From assembly GCF_963678635.1 (NCBI RefSeq), contig NC_087065.1, positions 74,535,345 through 74,599,344 of the forward strand: a DNA stretch of 64,000 nucleotides, written 5' to 3'. The notes beneath the pieces were generated by a model. That model did not search any database. It saw only the letters and a program-made list of their open reading frames with translations, and was not told where the DNA came from. Below are positions 10,536 to 22,784 of the stretch, in pieces. The translations under genes and the position numbers were made by a program. How positions within the stretch are numbered: position 1 is the first letter of the stretch; every line of letters starts with the position of its first letter. This stretch comes from Symsagittifera roscoffensis (Eukaryota; Xenacoelomorpha; Acoela; Convolutidae).

Positions 10536-13395
10536 AAGAAGAACCTTTCAGTGAGCGTGGTGAATACAAGAAGGACCAAGGAGACGATGGAGAACAAAAA
10601 GAAAAAGACTACTGGAGATGTCATTGAACGGGAAGGAACACATACCACAATGCAAAAGATTCCCCTTGAGACATTAGACCACAGCATGAATGAGGAAGGC
10701 GACGAAATAAAAGGGTCGACATCGATGCCAGAGACAACGGAAAAAGAGACAAAAACCTTCAGCTTATCCGCGATAGATGACGACACCCAGATGAAGGGGA
10801 ACACATCAGATGACTCTCAAACCGAGAAGGCGTCTTTTAATGAAAAAAGGAGGGCGGAGGATAACGACTATGGTCGGCATGAGGCCAAAGGGGAAAGAAC
10901 ATATTACAGCAAAGACGACTAAAGGCAACAATTTTGGTACGGTTTCAACCATGAAAACGACAACACGTAACCTCAAGGGGGCAGTGCAAGCAAATTGGAA
11001 GACCAGCAAGCTGCGCACACCACAGTCACAGAATGTTCCCGACACCAGTAAACAGTACAGTTAGCAGATCTAAGGTTGAAATCGGACTAGATAGAGAATA
11101 AAAATTAGATACTGTGCGGAAGACAGAGAAAAACTAGAAAGGGAGACAAGATGCAACAAAAAATAATGATTAAAAAACTGTCACGTGGTAACAAGAGCAG
11201 TGGAAGAAAGAATGGCGTTATTACTGGAGAAGGTTGAAGAAACGGATAAAGAAAGAGAAATTTAGATGAAAATAAAAACCGCTACGAAAAGTTGAATGAC
11301 CAACAGGGGAGTCTGGATTCGAGTATGGAGAGCATGAGAAGAGCACGAGCAGAGAGCTTGTGTGCAATACAGACAAAATTTGATGCATTATTCAGAAACT
11401 TAATCACCATCACAGGAAGAGAATCTGAGAAAACAAGGAAACCTGCAGAACCCAGGGTGGATTTTGAAGATCAGACTCGAGGAATAACTCGGGCGTTGGC
11501 ACCCAAAAATACAGCCAAGACTCCAAGCCCACATGCTACACAAGGATCCCAAGAGCGAAACTCTACAATGCCATATGAAATCACAACACACACGATGGCG
11601 ACACTGAATGCCGCAAATACATGATAATTAGGGCACTGAAAGGGGCGCATCTAAGGAGATTTATAAGAAATCAAATGAATTCAAGGACGAATCGGATGGA
11701 CATGAAATTGAACCTGGAGCAGGAAAACATGTATGACAAAAGCAAGCCTGTACAGCGATCTTGAGTAACTTAAAGGGGGCCGCACTGAAATTGGTGGTGG
11801 CAAAAAAAAGAAGAAAAAGATACAGCTGAAAAAATCTGTGATATACGAAGGAATCGCTTTCTTCGGGAATGAAAGGCCTCCAGGCCTTGATGAGGTTTGC
11901 GAAGAGGAGACAAAGAGATGACAAATATATTGATAAATTTCATTAACTAGAAAAACTGAGACGAAAAAACGACTCAGAGGAATCAACGAGGAACTTCAGC
12001 AATGCATAAATTCATCGTCGGGGTGAAAACCGATTACTTGAGAAACAATGCTGGCAAAATACTACACGCTTTCTTAATACAGCGTGCAAGCTCCTGAGGA
12101 AATGAGGCTGAAATTAAGAGAATAAATATTAATGAGGCCAAAGAAAAATTCGTATTCAGCTGATCGCAACTTTCAAGGGGCACAACAGGCTCCAGAGACA
12201 TCATAGTACAAAACCAGAGACGACATTGGTAAATGTCGCTAATGCTCGAATTGTGGACCACCATGTGGCGGGTTGTACTTTGTTCAGACAACATACGAAG
12301 AGCCTCGGCAATGCTCCCGACGAAATTGACATGAGCCAGAGTGATGAGTTTGAAATTTATAATGGCTTGATCACTGAAATAGGGGCAAGGTGTTTCTTTT
12401 GAAGCCAAGAGTGTCACTTTCGGAGGGACTGTCTTTCAATTTGGGAAGCAGTAAAGAATCAGTAAAGAAAACACAGGAAGAAGTAAAGAATCAACACAGG
12501 CTAACGTTGGTAGCTGCGCAAAATACAGGAAACAGTCAAGCAGTAAACATAAACCTGCAAAAAAGGGTTTGAACAAAAAGGAATTAACAACGAAATCAAA
12601 GAAAACATTATCCTATCCGAATATCAAAAGAATGGAAAGTTTGAGATGAGACACAAAAAGACTAGACATTCACTAGGAGAAAACAGCAGCAAAAGAGATC
12701 AACAAAGTGAGCCATGATATAGCATGACGAAAGATCGAACACAAACTAAGGCAACTGATCAAGAAACAGAAAATGGATGAACAGGTCTCAATCCTAGGCC
12801 TAAAAAACCAGAATTGAGTGAAAATCTCAGAAAAACAAGCAGCAGCAGCAGTGCTATGAAAAAGATCACAGGAAAGCCATTCAGAATTTTGAATATAGGA
12901 GCAAGGATCATTTCAATCATTGCAGCAACTTGAGAGAACCGAGTGACCAAACCTTCATTGCACTCAGATAAATATGCGTACTACTTGCGATCGATCAATC
13001 CTTAAACGCAATCAAATGCGATAAGAGCATTACTAAAAACAAAAAACAGGGGGAGCCATGATGGTAAAAGTCAACGGCAGCTAAAAGGATGATGATGGGC
13101 CCACGAGGTCATGCAAGAAAACAATGGTATCTTGTGACAGTGACCTGGCATCACAGATCAACGTGGGAATGGATGAATTAAATGTGAGGGCCATTGGATA
13201 TTGCGCGATGCTAGAGAAAGATGCCATGCATCAAGGCACGGAAGCAGACGTATCGGCCAATGTACTCGACATCAACAGAACCAAAGAGTCCTTGAGGTAT
13301 TGCAATACCCATGAGCAGTCTTGAGCGTGATGACAATCTAAAGGCTCAGGAAATGGAACTCAACACTAAGGAATTGATCAATTCGAGTATACGCC
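10536..13395 (+). pseudogene. Decayed Ty3/gypsy element, copy B (gag to protease)
   Basis: Fragments follow the order of the larger Ty3 element. They are: gag N-terminus (10,551-10,922, with DHSMNEEGDEI like DHAMNDNHEV); coiled-coil part (11,292-11,624); capsid (about 11,650-11,890); a damaged CCHC knuckle at about 12,385-12,455 reading RCFF, stop, then HFRRDC; and the region before the protease (13,124-13,324, with DELNVRAIG like EELNVRRIG). The protease active site itself is not preserved. Stops are numerous throughout. It is cut at about 13,400, where the inverted junction begins. Confidence 0.8.
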
Positions 13396-13398
13396 AGA

Positions 13399-13450
13399 AC
13401 AGCAGAGCAAGTTCAATATGGTCTGTTGCCTGTTGAACTTGCTCTGCTGT
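13399..13450. repeat. Perfect 18-bp inverted repeat at an inversion junction
   Basis: ACAGCAGAGCAAGTTCAA (13,399-13,416) and its reverse complement (13,433-13,450) flank a 16-bp loop. The sequence is a piece of gag (NSRASST). To the left it reads in plus orientation and to the right in minus, so it marks the fusion of oppositely oriented gag sequences. Confidence 0.9.
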
Positions 13451-14050
13451 TTGGGCCCCATGTTCTGTTATCCCTTGTGCCATAGCCTGATGAACTGCCC
13501 CTACCTCTAGTGGATCCATATGTCCTCCTCCTTTCATGGTCATTGAAGTTCACCTTCGGTTCCCTGCTGGGACCTCCCGAGTTCGGTTCCTCTTCTCTCG
13601 GTCCACTCTTGCTGCCTAGTAGCCCGTCCAACCTATCCATGATAGCCTGAGTTCGCCTCTCCATCATCGTATCTATCTTTGTGTCAAGAGTCCCAAGAGT
13701 CTGCTCTTGGTGAGTTCTCAACTTCTCCATGTCGCCTCTTAACCGTAACTCTCTCTGTTCCGCTTCTCGTGTCATTCGCGACAAGTTCTTCGCTATCTGT
13801 TCATCTGTTTTTTCCTTCAAGCGTTTTTCGCTCCTTCCAAATTCTTGTCTGTTGCGGTTTATTTCTTCCCGCATACTTTATCTTTCAACGTGGACTGCTC
13901 TCTCTAGTTCTTTCATTCTTAAGGACATCTGTTCATTTTGCTCTCCTATGCTGCCCACTATGTTGTTCAAGGCTTCTTCGATTGATGCTCCGTTTTCTCC
14001 GTGTCACCCTGTCGATCCCAGGTAGCTTTGTGCTGGTCGAGTATCAGACT
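13413..14050 (-). pseudogene. Duplicated piece of defective Ty3 gag (minus)
   Basis: The open frame 13,413-13,874 is identical in sequence to the N-terminal two thirds of the frame at 14,268-14,918 and of that at 35,072-35,722 (start MREEINRNRQEFGRSEK). It ends at the foldback junction. It lies in tandem after an LTR piece, so the order on the minus strand is gag, LTR fragment, gag again. The upstream TAA at the codon before the MREE start is shared with the other copies. Confidence 0.9.
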
Positions 14051-14054
14051 TTGA

Positions 14055-14255
14055 TTCTAGAATTCAATATTTCCTCGTTGTTGTCGTCGTCGCAACTATC
14101 GTTGTTGTGTCCTTCTTCGACTTTTCTGCCAAAATGGCCGTTTCTGACGTTTCTCAGAAATATGACGTCATACTTCGAATTTTTAAAATTTCAAAACACC
14201 AGAATATTCTAGCCCTCACCGTTTGGCCAATCGTTCCAATAACGCTCTTATTCCC
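14055..14255 (-). repeat. Ty3 LTR fragment inside the gag tandem
   Basis: On the minus strand it reads attttgagggaataagagcg and continues with the LTR to the ttgtcgtcgtcgcaac stretch, matching 35,731-35,920 almost exactly. It joins the truncated gag (14,268) to a second gag copy near 14,050. The same gag-to-LTR joint exists at 35,733. Confidence 0.9.
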
Positions 14256-14267
14256 TCAAAATTTTGT

Positions 14268-15916
14268 TCAAGGCTTCTTTGATTGATGCTCCGTTTTCTC
14301 CGTGTCACAGGGTTCTGTATTTGGTATATCCCTTCTATCCGAATCGCCGGGATTGTTTCCCCCTTCGCCCATATGACTCCTCCCAGGGTTCGCATGTCTC
14401 CTGTTACTGGAATCACCTCTCCCAGTCGCATGTGTGCCTTGTGTCGGTCGTTCGTTTGAGGTCTGTCTGTTGCCTGTTGAACTTGCTCTGCTGTTTGGGC
14501 CCCATGTTCTGTTATCCCTTGTGCCATAGCCTGATGAACTGCCCCTACCTCTAGTGGATCCATATGTCCTCCTCCTTTCATGGTCATTGAAGTTCACCTT
14601 CGGTTCCCTGCTGGGACCTCCCGAGTTCGGTTCCTCTTCTCTCGGTCCACTCTTGCTGCCTAGTAGCCCGTCCAACCTATCCATGATAGCCTGAGTTCGC
14701 CTCTCCATCATCGTATCTATCTTTGTGTCAAGAGTCCCAAGAGTCTGCTCTTGGTGAGTTCTCAACTTCTCCATGTCGCCTCTTAACCGTAACTCTCTCT
14801 GTTCCGCTTCTCGTGTCATTCGCGACAAGTTCTTCGCTATCTGTTCATCTGTTTTTTCCTTCAAGCGTTTTTCGCTCCTTCCAAATTCTTGTCTGTTGCG
14901 GTTTATTTCTTCCCGCATACTTTATCTTTCAACGTGGACTGCTCTCTCTAGTTCTTTCATTCTTAGGGACATCTGTTCAAATTGCTCTCCTATGCTGCCC
15001 ACTATGTTGTTCAAGGCTTCTTCGATTGATGCTCCGTTTTCTCCGTGTCACCCTGTCGATCCCAGGTAGCTTTGTGCTGGTCGAGTATCGGACTTTGATT
15101 CTCTGCCTCGACTTTTTTCATTATCTACCTCTGGATCCGCCGATGCGTTGCTTAGCCCTATGTTTCTATTCTCGCCAGTTCGCGTTTCCGAAATTGTCAT
15201 GCTCACAAAGTCTCTTGACTGGCATGATGTGTTTGTGTCTTTTCTTATCGTTCTCACCACACCAAATTGGTTCCAGTCTCTCTGTCGGTGTATACCTCAT
15301 TCTCCTGGGTCGACCTATTGAGGCTGACTCGAGATCCAAAGTCAACTTGCTCATCATCGTCCTCTTCTTCCTCCTGGGATTCACCTTCATCTCCTTTACC
15401 CACTCCCATGGTGAATGGAAAGATGTTTCCGAAAGTGTTCTTCACTCTTTCTGAAAACGATGAGGACGTTGCCTGTTTCTCCGTCACGCCTGCCATCATG
15501 GTGTTGTCTGTGGGAGATCTTCTAGTTGCCACAATTTCAGTTGAGATGTCGGACAGTTCCGACATCTCCTCTCGGTCCAGTGTCCCGGTGGAAGTGGCAA
15601 AATCTTGGCCTTGTTCTACCGGAGTAGACTCACTCGCCAGACTTCTGTTTCCTCTCCTCTCCGGTCCATGTATTTCCCGGTTCTCATTCATGGCCTGTTC
15701 CGAATGGACCTCCACTTCTGGCATAGCTTTTTGCTCTTCTGAGGACTTTTGACTCCTGGTTTCAACCATTCTGCCTGAAACCGTCTCTCCTTTGTTGGTC
15801 CGGGTTCGTGTGATCCGTTCCACAAAAGGGACGGTCATTGCTTTTCTTTGCTTTTTAGGTATGAATTTCCTGGAGCTATCACCTAGTTTAGGTACCCTTG
15901 ACTTGTCTAGACTCAT
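14268..15916 (-). pseudogene. Defective Ty3 gag, minus copy
   Basis: Two frames, 15,254-15,916 (ATG at 15,916, MSLDKSRVPK) and 14,268-14,918, separated by a frameshift and an in-frame TAA, cover the N-terminal and coiled-coil parts of gag. The second frame is identical over 216 residues to 35,072-35,722. The first is identical to the plus copy from about residue 95 on, but clearly diverged before that. The gag is cut before the capsid region and joined to LTR sequence, so it cannot make particles. It has an RG- and S-rich C-terminal part and an acidic run (EEEEDDDEQ). Confidence 0.9.
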
Positions 15917-17939
15917 TTTCAATATATCACTTCTTACTGCCTATACACTCAATTCGATTGCTAGTGTCCTTTTAGTTTGACTACTGATAATAATAACACA
16001 ACACAGTAAATGCCAAATGTTTCTTTTAAATATTGACCACGGGTCCTTGTATGTTATCACAGTACAGCGTATATACAATTTATTCACAATAATCGATTAA
16101 CAGTCGCAAGATTTGAGAACTAGCACAGTATAATGATATCAGAAATAACAATATCAGAAATAACAAAATAGGAATATTTCTATGAAAAACGTACATTCAG
16201 TCGGTCGCAGTACAACAGTCGAACTTGTATTCTAAAGAAAGAGCTTTCCCTGCTTGGTGCTGCACCAAACAGACAAAACATGAAGGCAGTAATTTTCTCA
16301 AGTGGGCGTCTATTGCACCCACCGAGTCTCCTGTTACCTATCGGCCGTCGGACTGCCCGAGCTAGACCTACTAAAACCCTCAGGGCAGTCACTTTTCTCA
16401 AAAACGTTTTGGGTTTCAATCCACACATATCCGAGTTTGGACCTGTTCTGTTTTGGTCTGGTCTTTTTGAAAGGCAATTACAAATGCAGTCACTGGTTCC
16501 TAGCCTGCCTCTTAATAACCTAACACCCCTCATTACTATCTTTTCTTCTGTTTACCTAAGTACTTTAACAAAAATAATACCCCTCCGGGTTGACAAAAAA
16601 CAGTACCCCTCCGGATTGGCAAAAATAGGACCCCTCCGGATTGGCAAAATTGAGACCCCTCCGGATTGGGACCCCTCTGGGTTAGCAAATGAAAGATCCC
16701 TCCGGATTGGGACCCCTCCGGTTTTGTGAAAGCAAGACCCTTCCGAATTGGGACCCCTCCGAATTAGGAAAAATTTGGACCCCTCCGGATTGGGACCCCT
16801 CCGGTTTTGTAAAAATTGCTTTTCCGAGACTTCCTTGATTTCCAACCTTTACCCCTCCGGATACGTTCTCCGATGCTATTATGCTGTTTGTATCAACTAG
16901 GAAGGGTATGTGCTCCTTCCCTAGACCCTTCCGGATTGAAATTAAGCCACTTATTTGACAATTCACGCTAACGGTGAAGGGTCTTGTCGCTAGCCTAGTT
17001 TCGGCTCGATCAAGGTTTTCTGGTGCCTTTAGCCTTCCCTATTCTTCTATAACAGCGTAAAATTGCTCATCAACCGTTATCACCTTTTGATAGGGGCCTA
17101 AGGACTTTCCAAAAAAAAAATTAAAAAACGTGAAGAGTCTACCCTCCCGAGTTGGTGAATTTGCTAAAAACAATCTCACAAAATTTTCACGCTTACTTTT
17201 TCGAATAATTTTTCTTCTTATTAGTATGCTCAGCTAATTTCTGATCTAATGGTACCAAGATCAACTGGATCTGTCCAGTCGTTTCAAAATTATTAACCAA
17301 AACGTCTTTTATCTAAATTCAAAAATTTTCTCACTTATAGGTTCCGCCTAATTTTTTCCGCAATTCTGTTCTTTTTGACCTAAAAATTATTGATCCGAGC
17401 TCAAAAGGCCTATACTCTTCTAGCTCAATGCAAAAAATTCGATCTTGTTCCGTTTTCTCAAAAATCGCGAAAATTCGGTTTTTTGTTACCAAAATAGTTC
17501 CAACCACTTCTGAACTAAACTCAACCGGTTCTACCTAATATACTAGCACAGTTACGATGTAATTCACTAATTTAGCGCTTTTTTCAGTTTCAAAAAATAT
17601 CGATATTTCAAGAATCGTGATTTGTGGGGGGATGAAAATATCGCTATTTTGACCCTAAAAACCGGTCCGCTTACTGTGTTTTTCACTGAAAAACGATGTA
17701 GGAGTATTAATATAGGCTATATAAGAAAAGATATTAGTAATACTATACCCCTCCGGGTTTGTTCAATATCCGAATTAAGGTGCTTAAGTAGGATTTTTGC
17801 AGTTCGGTGAAGGGTCACTACAGTGCAGCACTGTCGAGCCCCCCCCCCACAAGTTACTATCTTACTTTTTGTACCAAAAGGGATACAAAACTTGTTAACG
17901 ATACCCAACAGTCGATTGTTGTTGTCGTTGAGCCCCTTC
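15917..17939 (-). other. Leader and LTR part of the defective minus copy, first half
   Basis: Matches 31,190-34,066 (inverted) with noticeable divergence. It contains the GGAGGGGTC-type minisatellite and lacks a segment of about 740 bp that the two plus copies carry (31,672-32,395). No gene is seen. The BEL element splits it at 17,940. Confidence 0.85.
16575..16935 (-). repeat. GGAGGGGTC-type minisatellite, minus copy
   Basis: At least a dozen copies of ACCCCTCCGGATTGG-like words are separated by 5 to 20 bases (plus-strand reading). On the element's own strand this is CCAATCCGGAGGGGT. The motif also occurs singly elsewhere in the leader, for example at 17,748 and 27,427. Confidence 0.9.
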
Positions 17940-17944
17940 TTGTT
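17940..17944. repeat. Target-site duplication of the BEL element, left
   Basis: TTGTT here and at 27,381-27,385. The unfilled version, in the inverted plus copies at about 31,180 and 37,182, reads agccccttc-TTCTT-gctccttg on the complementary strand, so the insertion site is confirmed with a single base difference. Confidence 0.9.
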
Positions 17945-18463
17945 TGTTGCAGCGCAAATATAAAACAAGAAGTACAAATGCATATTAACGCAAATGTGCG
18001 AGGTTATAGATGCATATAAATGTAAATGCATTTAGTGACAGTAGCCGAGCGTATACATGGTGCGTCCCGGCGGGTTTGGCCCCGGTTCGAATCATGCCTA
18101 GGTCATTTCCTTTCTAGAACTCAAAAATGCCCCGAAATTGATGGGATGCTCCGTAACCAGGTTCGAAACACCCCCCCCCCCCCCCCCCACCTCCAAAACC
18201 TATTTTAACCGTCTTTTCGCTCTAATTTGGATCAGCCTTGATTAAGGCTAACCTTTAAAAAGAGCAATTTGTCTCAAGGACATAACCGACCAGTTCTTGT
18301 GGCTAGCTTGCGCCAATTTGTTATTATACCTGTGAATTGGTGACGAATATGATTGAAATTATACTATGTTTATGCTCGACCGAGGTTTTTGCCAATAAAT
18401 GCTCTCATTAATTTAAACTTCTTGATCCTTCATATTTGTTGATTTACGGAGATTGACCGCACA
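17945..18463 (+). repeat. BEL 5' LTR (519 bp)
   Basis: Starts TGTTGCAGCG and ends GACCGCACA. A TATAAAT word lies at about 18,015-18,021 and AATAAA at 18,394-18,399, plausible promoter and polyadenylation signals. It contains a C run of about 20 bases near 18,169-18,188. Compared with the 3' LTR it carries an extra segment of about 20 bp with the B box of the tRNA-like segment. Confidence 0.95.
18042..18094 (+). other. tRNA-like segment inside the BEL LTR
   Basis: TAGCCGAGCGT (18,042-18,052) resembles an A box, and GGTTCGAATCA (18,084-18,094) a B box at 10 of 11 positions. The 3' LTR keeps the A box (26,965-26,975) but has lost the B box by deletion. This may be a tRNA-derived insertion fixed in the LTR family, or chance; a pol III role is not shown. 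Confidence 0.4.
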
Positions 18464-18466
18464 TTT

Positions 18467-18484
18467 TGGCGCCCCACAAGGGAC
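18467..18484 (+). promoter_or_regulatory. Primer-binding site of the BEL element
   Basis: TGGCGCCCCACAAGGGAC begins three bases after the LTR end. TGGCGCC is a common start of tRNA-primed binding sites in LTR elements. The exact tRNA was not matched. Confidence 0.75.
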
Positions 18485-20425
18485 CTTAGTGCCTTAATTG
18501 TTCGGTTAATCAGAGCTTCGTCATATAAGTTATATTACTGGCAAAACCGGCGACATAATTTACTCTCTGTTCGCTGGCCTCCATAAATTACTCGATATTC
18601 GCCAGACCCGAGCGCATTTTTTCCAGAAGAGTGGTGGCAACCACAGAGGGATCCCGCCCCTGTCGCCAGTGTATCGTTATCCGAGGTGGATTTTCAGACG
18701 CTGTTTGTTCTCAGACGACGTTAATTTGCAGACCACGGTTATTAGGTGACGTGTATTCGCAGACGACGAGTATTCCCAGAAGCGGTTTCTTCCCTGACAA
18801 GGTGTCTTCATAAACGAGGTGTGATTTCAAGGCGCCGACTTCCCGCGGTGGTTTTTTGAGACCCACAGCAGAGGCAGACAATTCAATGAATGAGTACTGT
18901 CCTGAGAGTTAAAGAGAGGGTTTTAGAAAAAGAAAACAACTCAGGCCTGTTCCCAACCGATGACCGCCCAATCTCCAAAATTGTAAGATTCTACTGATTT
19001 AAAAACTTTCTAGTTGTGCTATAAAATTTTATACGATGTCTTATATTTTCAAAATTTTTCCGCAAGCAAGCAACCGGTAATTTTTTCCCAACACTCAAAA
19101 TTTTTGGGCAGTTCTGTTGAACTGAAATAACTTACAATCGATACTTAGTCAACTTACTTGGCATTTTTTCTTGCACCAGAAAATTTCGGATATTTGTGAA
19201 CGGAATCTTAATCCGTGAAATTGGAACATAGACAAGAGGTACTGGACTAGTTTTTGGGTTGGTTTACGACTCGAACCTGCTGACCAAAATTTTCCAAAAA
19301 ATTTTGGGAAAAAAGCAAAAAATTGCCAAAAATTCCACAAAACGTCCCCAGAATGCTGCGAAACTGTGCTGTAACTTGACACCAACCTTATGGTAAGTGG
19401 TCTGGTAGCGAAATATCAGGCAAATTAAGTTGAGTTTTTTCATCCTCAGGTTTTTTCCGCGTGTCTTGTTGAAACTTAACCAATTTGCCTGATCCCCCAC
19501 CCACCCTTGGTGAAACAAAAAGCCAGTTCGCTTCAAGTAAAATCTAAGCCAATTTAGCCAGTCCGATTACTGACTTCGTTACGCCATACTAATGTTAAAT
19601 GGTCAGGTACGGTGATATTAATTCAGTTAAGTTGAACTCTTTCATCCTCAGGTTTACTCCGTGTGCGTTGTTGGAGTTCAACCGACCTACTTAATTTCCC
19701 CACCCCATTGGTACTTAAGCGTAACGTAGCCGTCGCATAGGTCTCTTAAGTATATGGTATTCATTCTAGGAGCTAGTTTTCTGGACGACGCGCTCCGTAT
19801 ACTATCCGCACCGTCTCAAAAGCGCGTGAAAGAGACTTGTTTCACAAAGCCCGGTTTAAGCTTTAACTTTAACGCCAGGGACTCGCAGAAAACTATCCAA
19901 TACTATCTATACCACTTTTTGTCGAATCGGAAAGATCTAGTTATTTGGCACGACGCCATAAATAACTCCTTTAGTAAGCACCGCAGTAACAACAACCGTA
20001 GTTTGAGTACTGATAACTTAAGAGCCTTCTTTTGAGATACAAGGAGAATATTACCGCTATTGTATACTGTCGCCGCAACGGTACGGACAATATTGAAAAA
20101 GACAGGTATTCTCGTTCTTAACATAGTTGAGGATTTTATCTCAAAGCGAAAGGCCAAAGACCAAATACTTATCGAAAAGTATAAAGAGCTGCACCAGCCC
20201 CCTTCCCTTGAGTTGAAGACTCTGTTGTTACTTAGACGATACAGTGCTGACCTAACTACACTGAAAGCTAAGAAGAAGCGGAACCATTTGTCGCCTAAAA
20301 ATTGTAGAGCGATTCACAACAGACTTAAAGCGTTAAAACTTCAAGATACTCCCCCTTGTAAGTTATTGATGTATTAGAGTATTTTGTGGATTTACTTGAG
20401 TCGTTTATTTCTGAAATTATTAAGC
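18485..20425 (+). other. BEL leader, no firm gene
   Basis: About 1.9 kb without a convincing gene. Short imperfect repeats around cagacgacg occur at 18,690-18,800. A segment of about 150-200 bp is duplicated (about 19,388-19,545 and 19,590-19,740; shared words catcctcaggttt and cgtgt). Open frames at 19,754-20,035 and 20,060-20,377 have no recognisable domain and may be leftover gag or leader. Confidence 0.6.
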
Positions 20426-22784
20426 ATGGAAGTTAAGTTTCAGAAGAAAATTAAGAAGTTTTTCGAGAAACGTAGCAATCTCGAAAACGATCTTTATAAA
20501 TGCCACGAAATAATTTTAGAATACATAGAGAGAATCATTATGTAAAAGAAGAATAATTAGAGAATCAGAGTCGTTGTTCAAAAATTGATACATGTATTGA
20601 AAAATGTAGAAACTATATAGAACAAGCGGTCGAGACAAATAATGAGTTGACTGATATGGCTGACAAAAGTGCCAATCCCGACAAATTGTTACCGGCACTG
20701 GATATGTGGCTTCATAAGTTGACTCAAAGCAACGATAAAGTTCTGCAGGAAGCTATCACATATAAAAACAAGTTTTGAGGCAGTAACAGAGCCGGACAAA
20801 ATAGATAGCAGCTCAAAAAATTCCCATCATTCTGAAAGAAGTGAAAAATTCCAATCGCATAAAACAGATACCCGCTCTAAGTTGTCTCATCGAAGCAGCC
20901 GACATCAGCAATCGGGTTCTCAGAAATCCAGTTATACCGCCGCTCCGTCCAAAAACAGTTTCTGAGAAAAATCGCGATTTGATGATTTTAAAGAAACAAC
21001 AAGAGGAACTTGAGAGGCAGGCAAAGGTATCATTAAGGCTGAAAGAGCAGCAAAACAAGATGAAACAATATTTGTTAGAACAACAAAGCAGTTTAGAGTT
21101 GGAAGAATTGGCTGAAGAACACAGGAAAAAACTGGCAGAAATTGAGTTGAAAGGGCTTGAGTTAGAAGATGAGTTGTCGGAAATCAGCGAGAATGCTGAG
21201 GAAAGTGGTTTAACTCGAATCTCTCCACAACTAACAATAGACGAAAAGGATCGTACGCGTCACTGGGTCGAATCTGTTGACCACAATCAGCCTGTTGCTG
21301 TTGTAGTTCCCAATCAAGAGCAGCACGTTCGTTCAACAGCTCCTGAGGCAACTTATCCTGCATCAATAAGTTACTTGGTCTCATCAAGTTTTACAGGAGT
21401 GAATCATGGCCAAGCAGCTTCTAGTGATCCGGGATTGTATTTCAGTAACCATATTTACAGACAACAACATAATTTGTCGAATTTGGTCCGATCGCAGGTT
21501 TCCGTTAACAATCCAGTAGGGTTACAGCAGGTCATGCAATCTGTTTCTAATAATTTGCCACAGCAAACATTTTTGTCCACTAATCCAGTGCTAGGTAATC
21601 CAAACACAGGGTCAGTAGTCCCGGTAACTTTTGAAAATTATTTTGCTCCGACAACATCTGCAGAAGTTCCTTTTAGTGTAGCACCGTTCTTTCCTGCATC
21701 AACAGCAATTAATCAGGTTTCTTTAAGTCATCACACTACAGGATCAGTAGTAGTTGGCTACCAAGCACCTGTAATCCCATTACAGCAATATACGGGTGTT
21801 CCCGTTAGTAGTAATAACTTTTCAAGTGACCACTATAATCCTTATAGTAATTTGTGGAGAACAGCTGTTGCTGCCCCTGTAATGTCAGCTCACGAACACT
21901 ACGTTCCTACGACAACTGTTTTTTCCGCAGTAACTCCAATTGTTCCTCAGAATAGTTTTGTTCCTTATACAAGTGGAGAGACTGTGTTATTTGCACAGCC
22001 TGAAAATTCTTCACATGCTAACCAACCGTTCGTTCCTGATTGCCACGGCAATTCTTCGAATTACACAGCGCCAATTCCCGGTAATTCACCTGGTGCAGAC
22101 GTCGAGCGTCCACTTTCGACACGAGAGTTGTCTAATATACTCATCCACAGCCGAAAAAGTCATCTCCCTGAGTGGAAGCTGACCCAGTTCGATGGCAACC
22201 TACTTAATTGGCATGAGTGGTTTGGGCAGTTCATATCGACGGTCAATTCAGCCATACTCAGTGACGATGAAATGCCTACCTATCTGAAAACGCTCGTAGT
22301 GGGTAAAGCAAAATCCGCAATCTCCGAGTATAGCTATAGCGGAGTGCTATATAAAGACGCATTAGCAACTCTTCAAAGAGAGTTCGGGCAGCCGCATGCT
22401 GTAGTGGGGGCTCATCTATATAAATTGAGTAATTTTCCGCCTCTGAAGATGCATAACTCGGAAAATGTATTTAGCTTTTCCTCTACAATTTCTGGACTGG
22501 TTGCTGTATTCAAGTCTTTATCTTTTAACGATGACCTGAAAAGTGTTAAATTACTGAATCAGGCTGTGAGTAAGATTCCACCAAACCTTAAGAAAGCATG
22601 GTCAATGCAAACCGTAAGACGCCAGTGGCATCGACCAACTCTAACTCTGCTAGATTTCAACGAATGGCTTAAAGAAAAGGCGGAGGGTCATGAGAAGCTA
22701 AAAACAATTAATTCTAAGGTTAAGTCTGAAGAACCAGTGAAGCAAGAGGTAGGTACGAAAGTGTTTACTAATATGCAAAGGTGA
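20426..22784 (+). pseudogene. BEL/Pao gag
   Basis: From an ATG at 20,426 the first part is broken by frame changes. The main open frame runs 20,841-22,784 (about 647 codons). It has a charged coiled-coil-rich N-terminus (KKQQEELERQAKVSLRLKEQ), then a Pro/Ser/Thr/Asn-rich central region. The C-terminal domain at about residues 440-600 reads LPEWKLTQFDGNLLNWHEWF, VGKAKSAI and HLYKLSNFPPL, which is the DUF1759-type Pao gag domain. The fragment 20,770-20,960 in another frame (KIDSSSKNSHHSERSEKF) shows an earlier frameshift, so the true start lies upstream of 20,841. Confidence 0.85.

Larger units (their letters stand above)
7797..11690. repeat. Segmental duplication, copy 2
   Basis: Matches 1-3,060 in order and orientation, with an extra 1,259-bp tandem duplication (8,018-9,276 and 9,277-10,535). 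After about 11,690 the match to copy 1 continues to about 11,890 with small deletions, and then this copy runs on into more of the decayed Ty3 element, which copy 1 lacks. Confidence 0.85.

Noticed and set aside
1-13400. CRISPR-like array in the 36-bp repeats
   Set aside because: Repeats are contiguous and without unique spacers, in an animal-like genome. They are minisatellites.
18160-18200. C runs in the BEL LTRs as a biological signal
   Set aside because: Homopolymer runs of about 17-20 C vary in length and are prone to sequencing error. No function can be inferred.
19754-20377. ORFs in the BEL leader as a separate gene
   Set aside because: Short, without a domain, and replaced by the gag frame downstream. 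They may be leftover leader or gag sequence.
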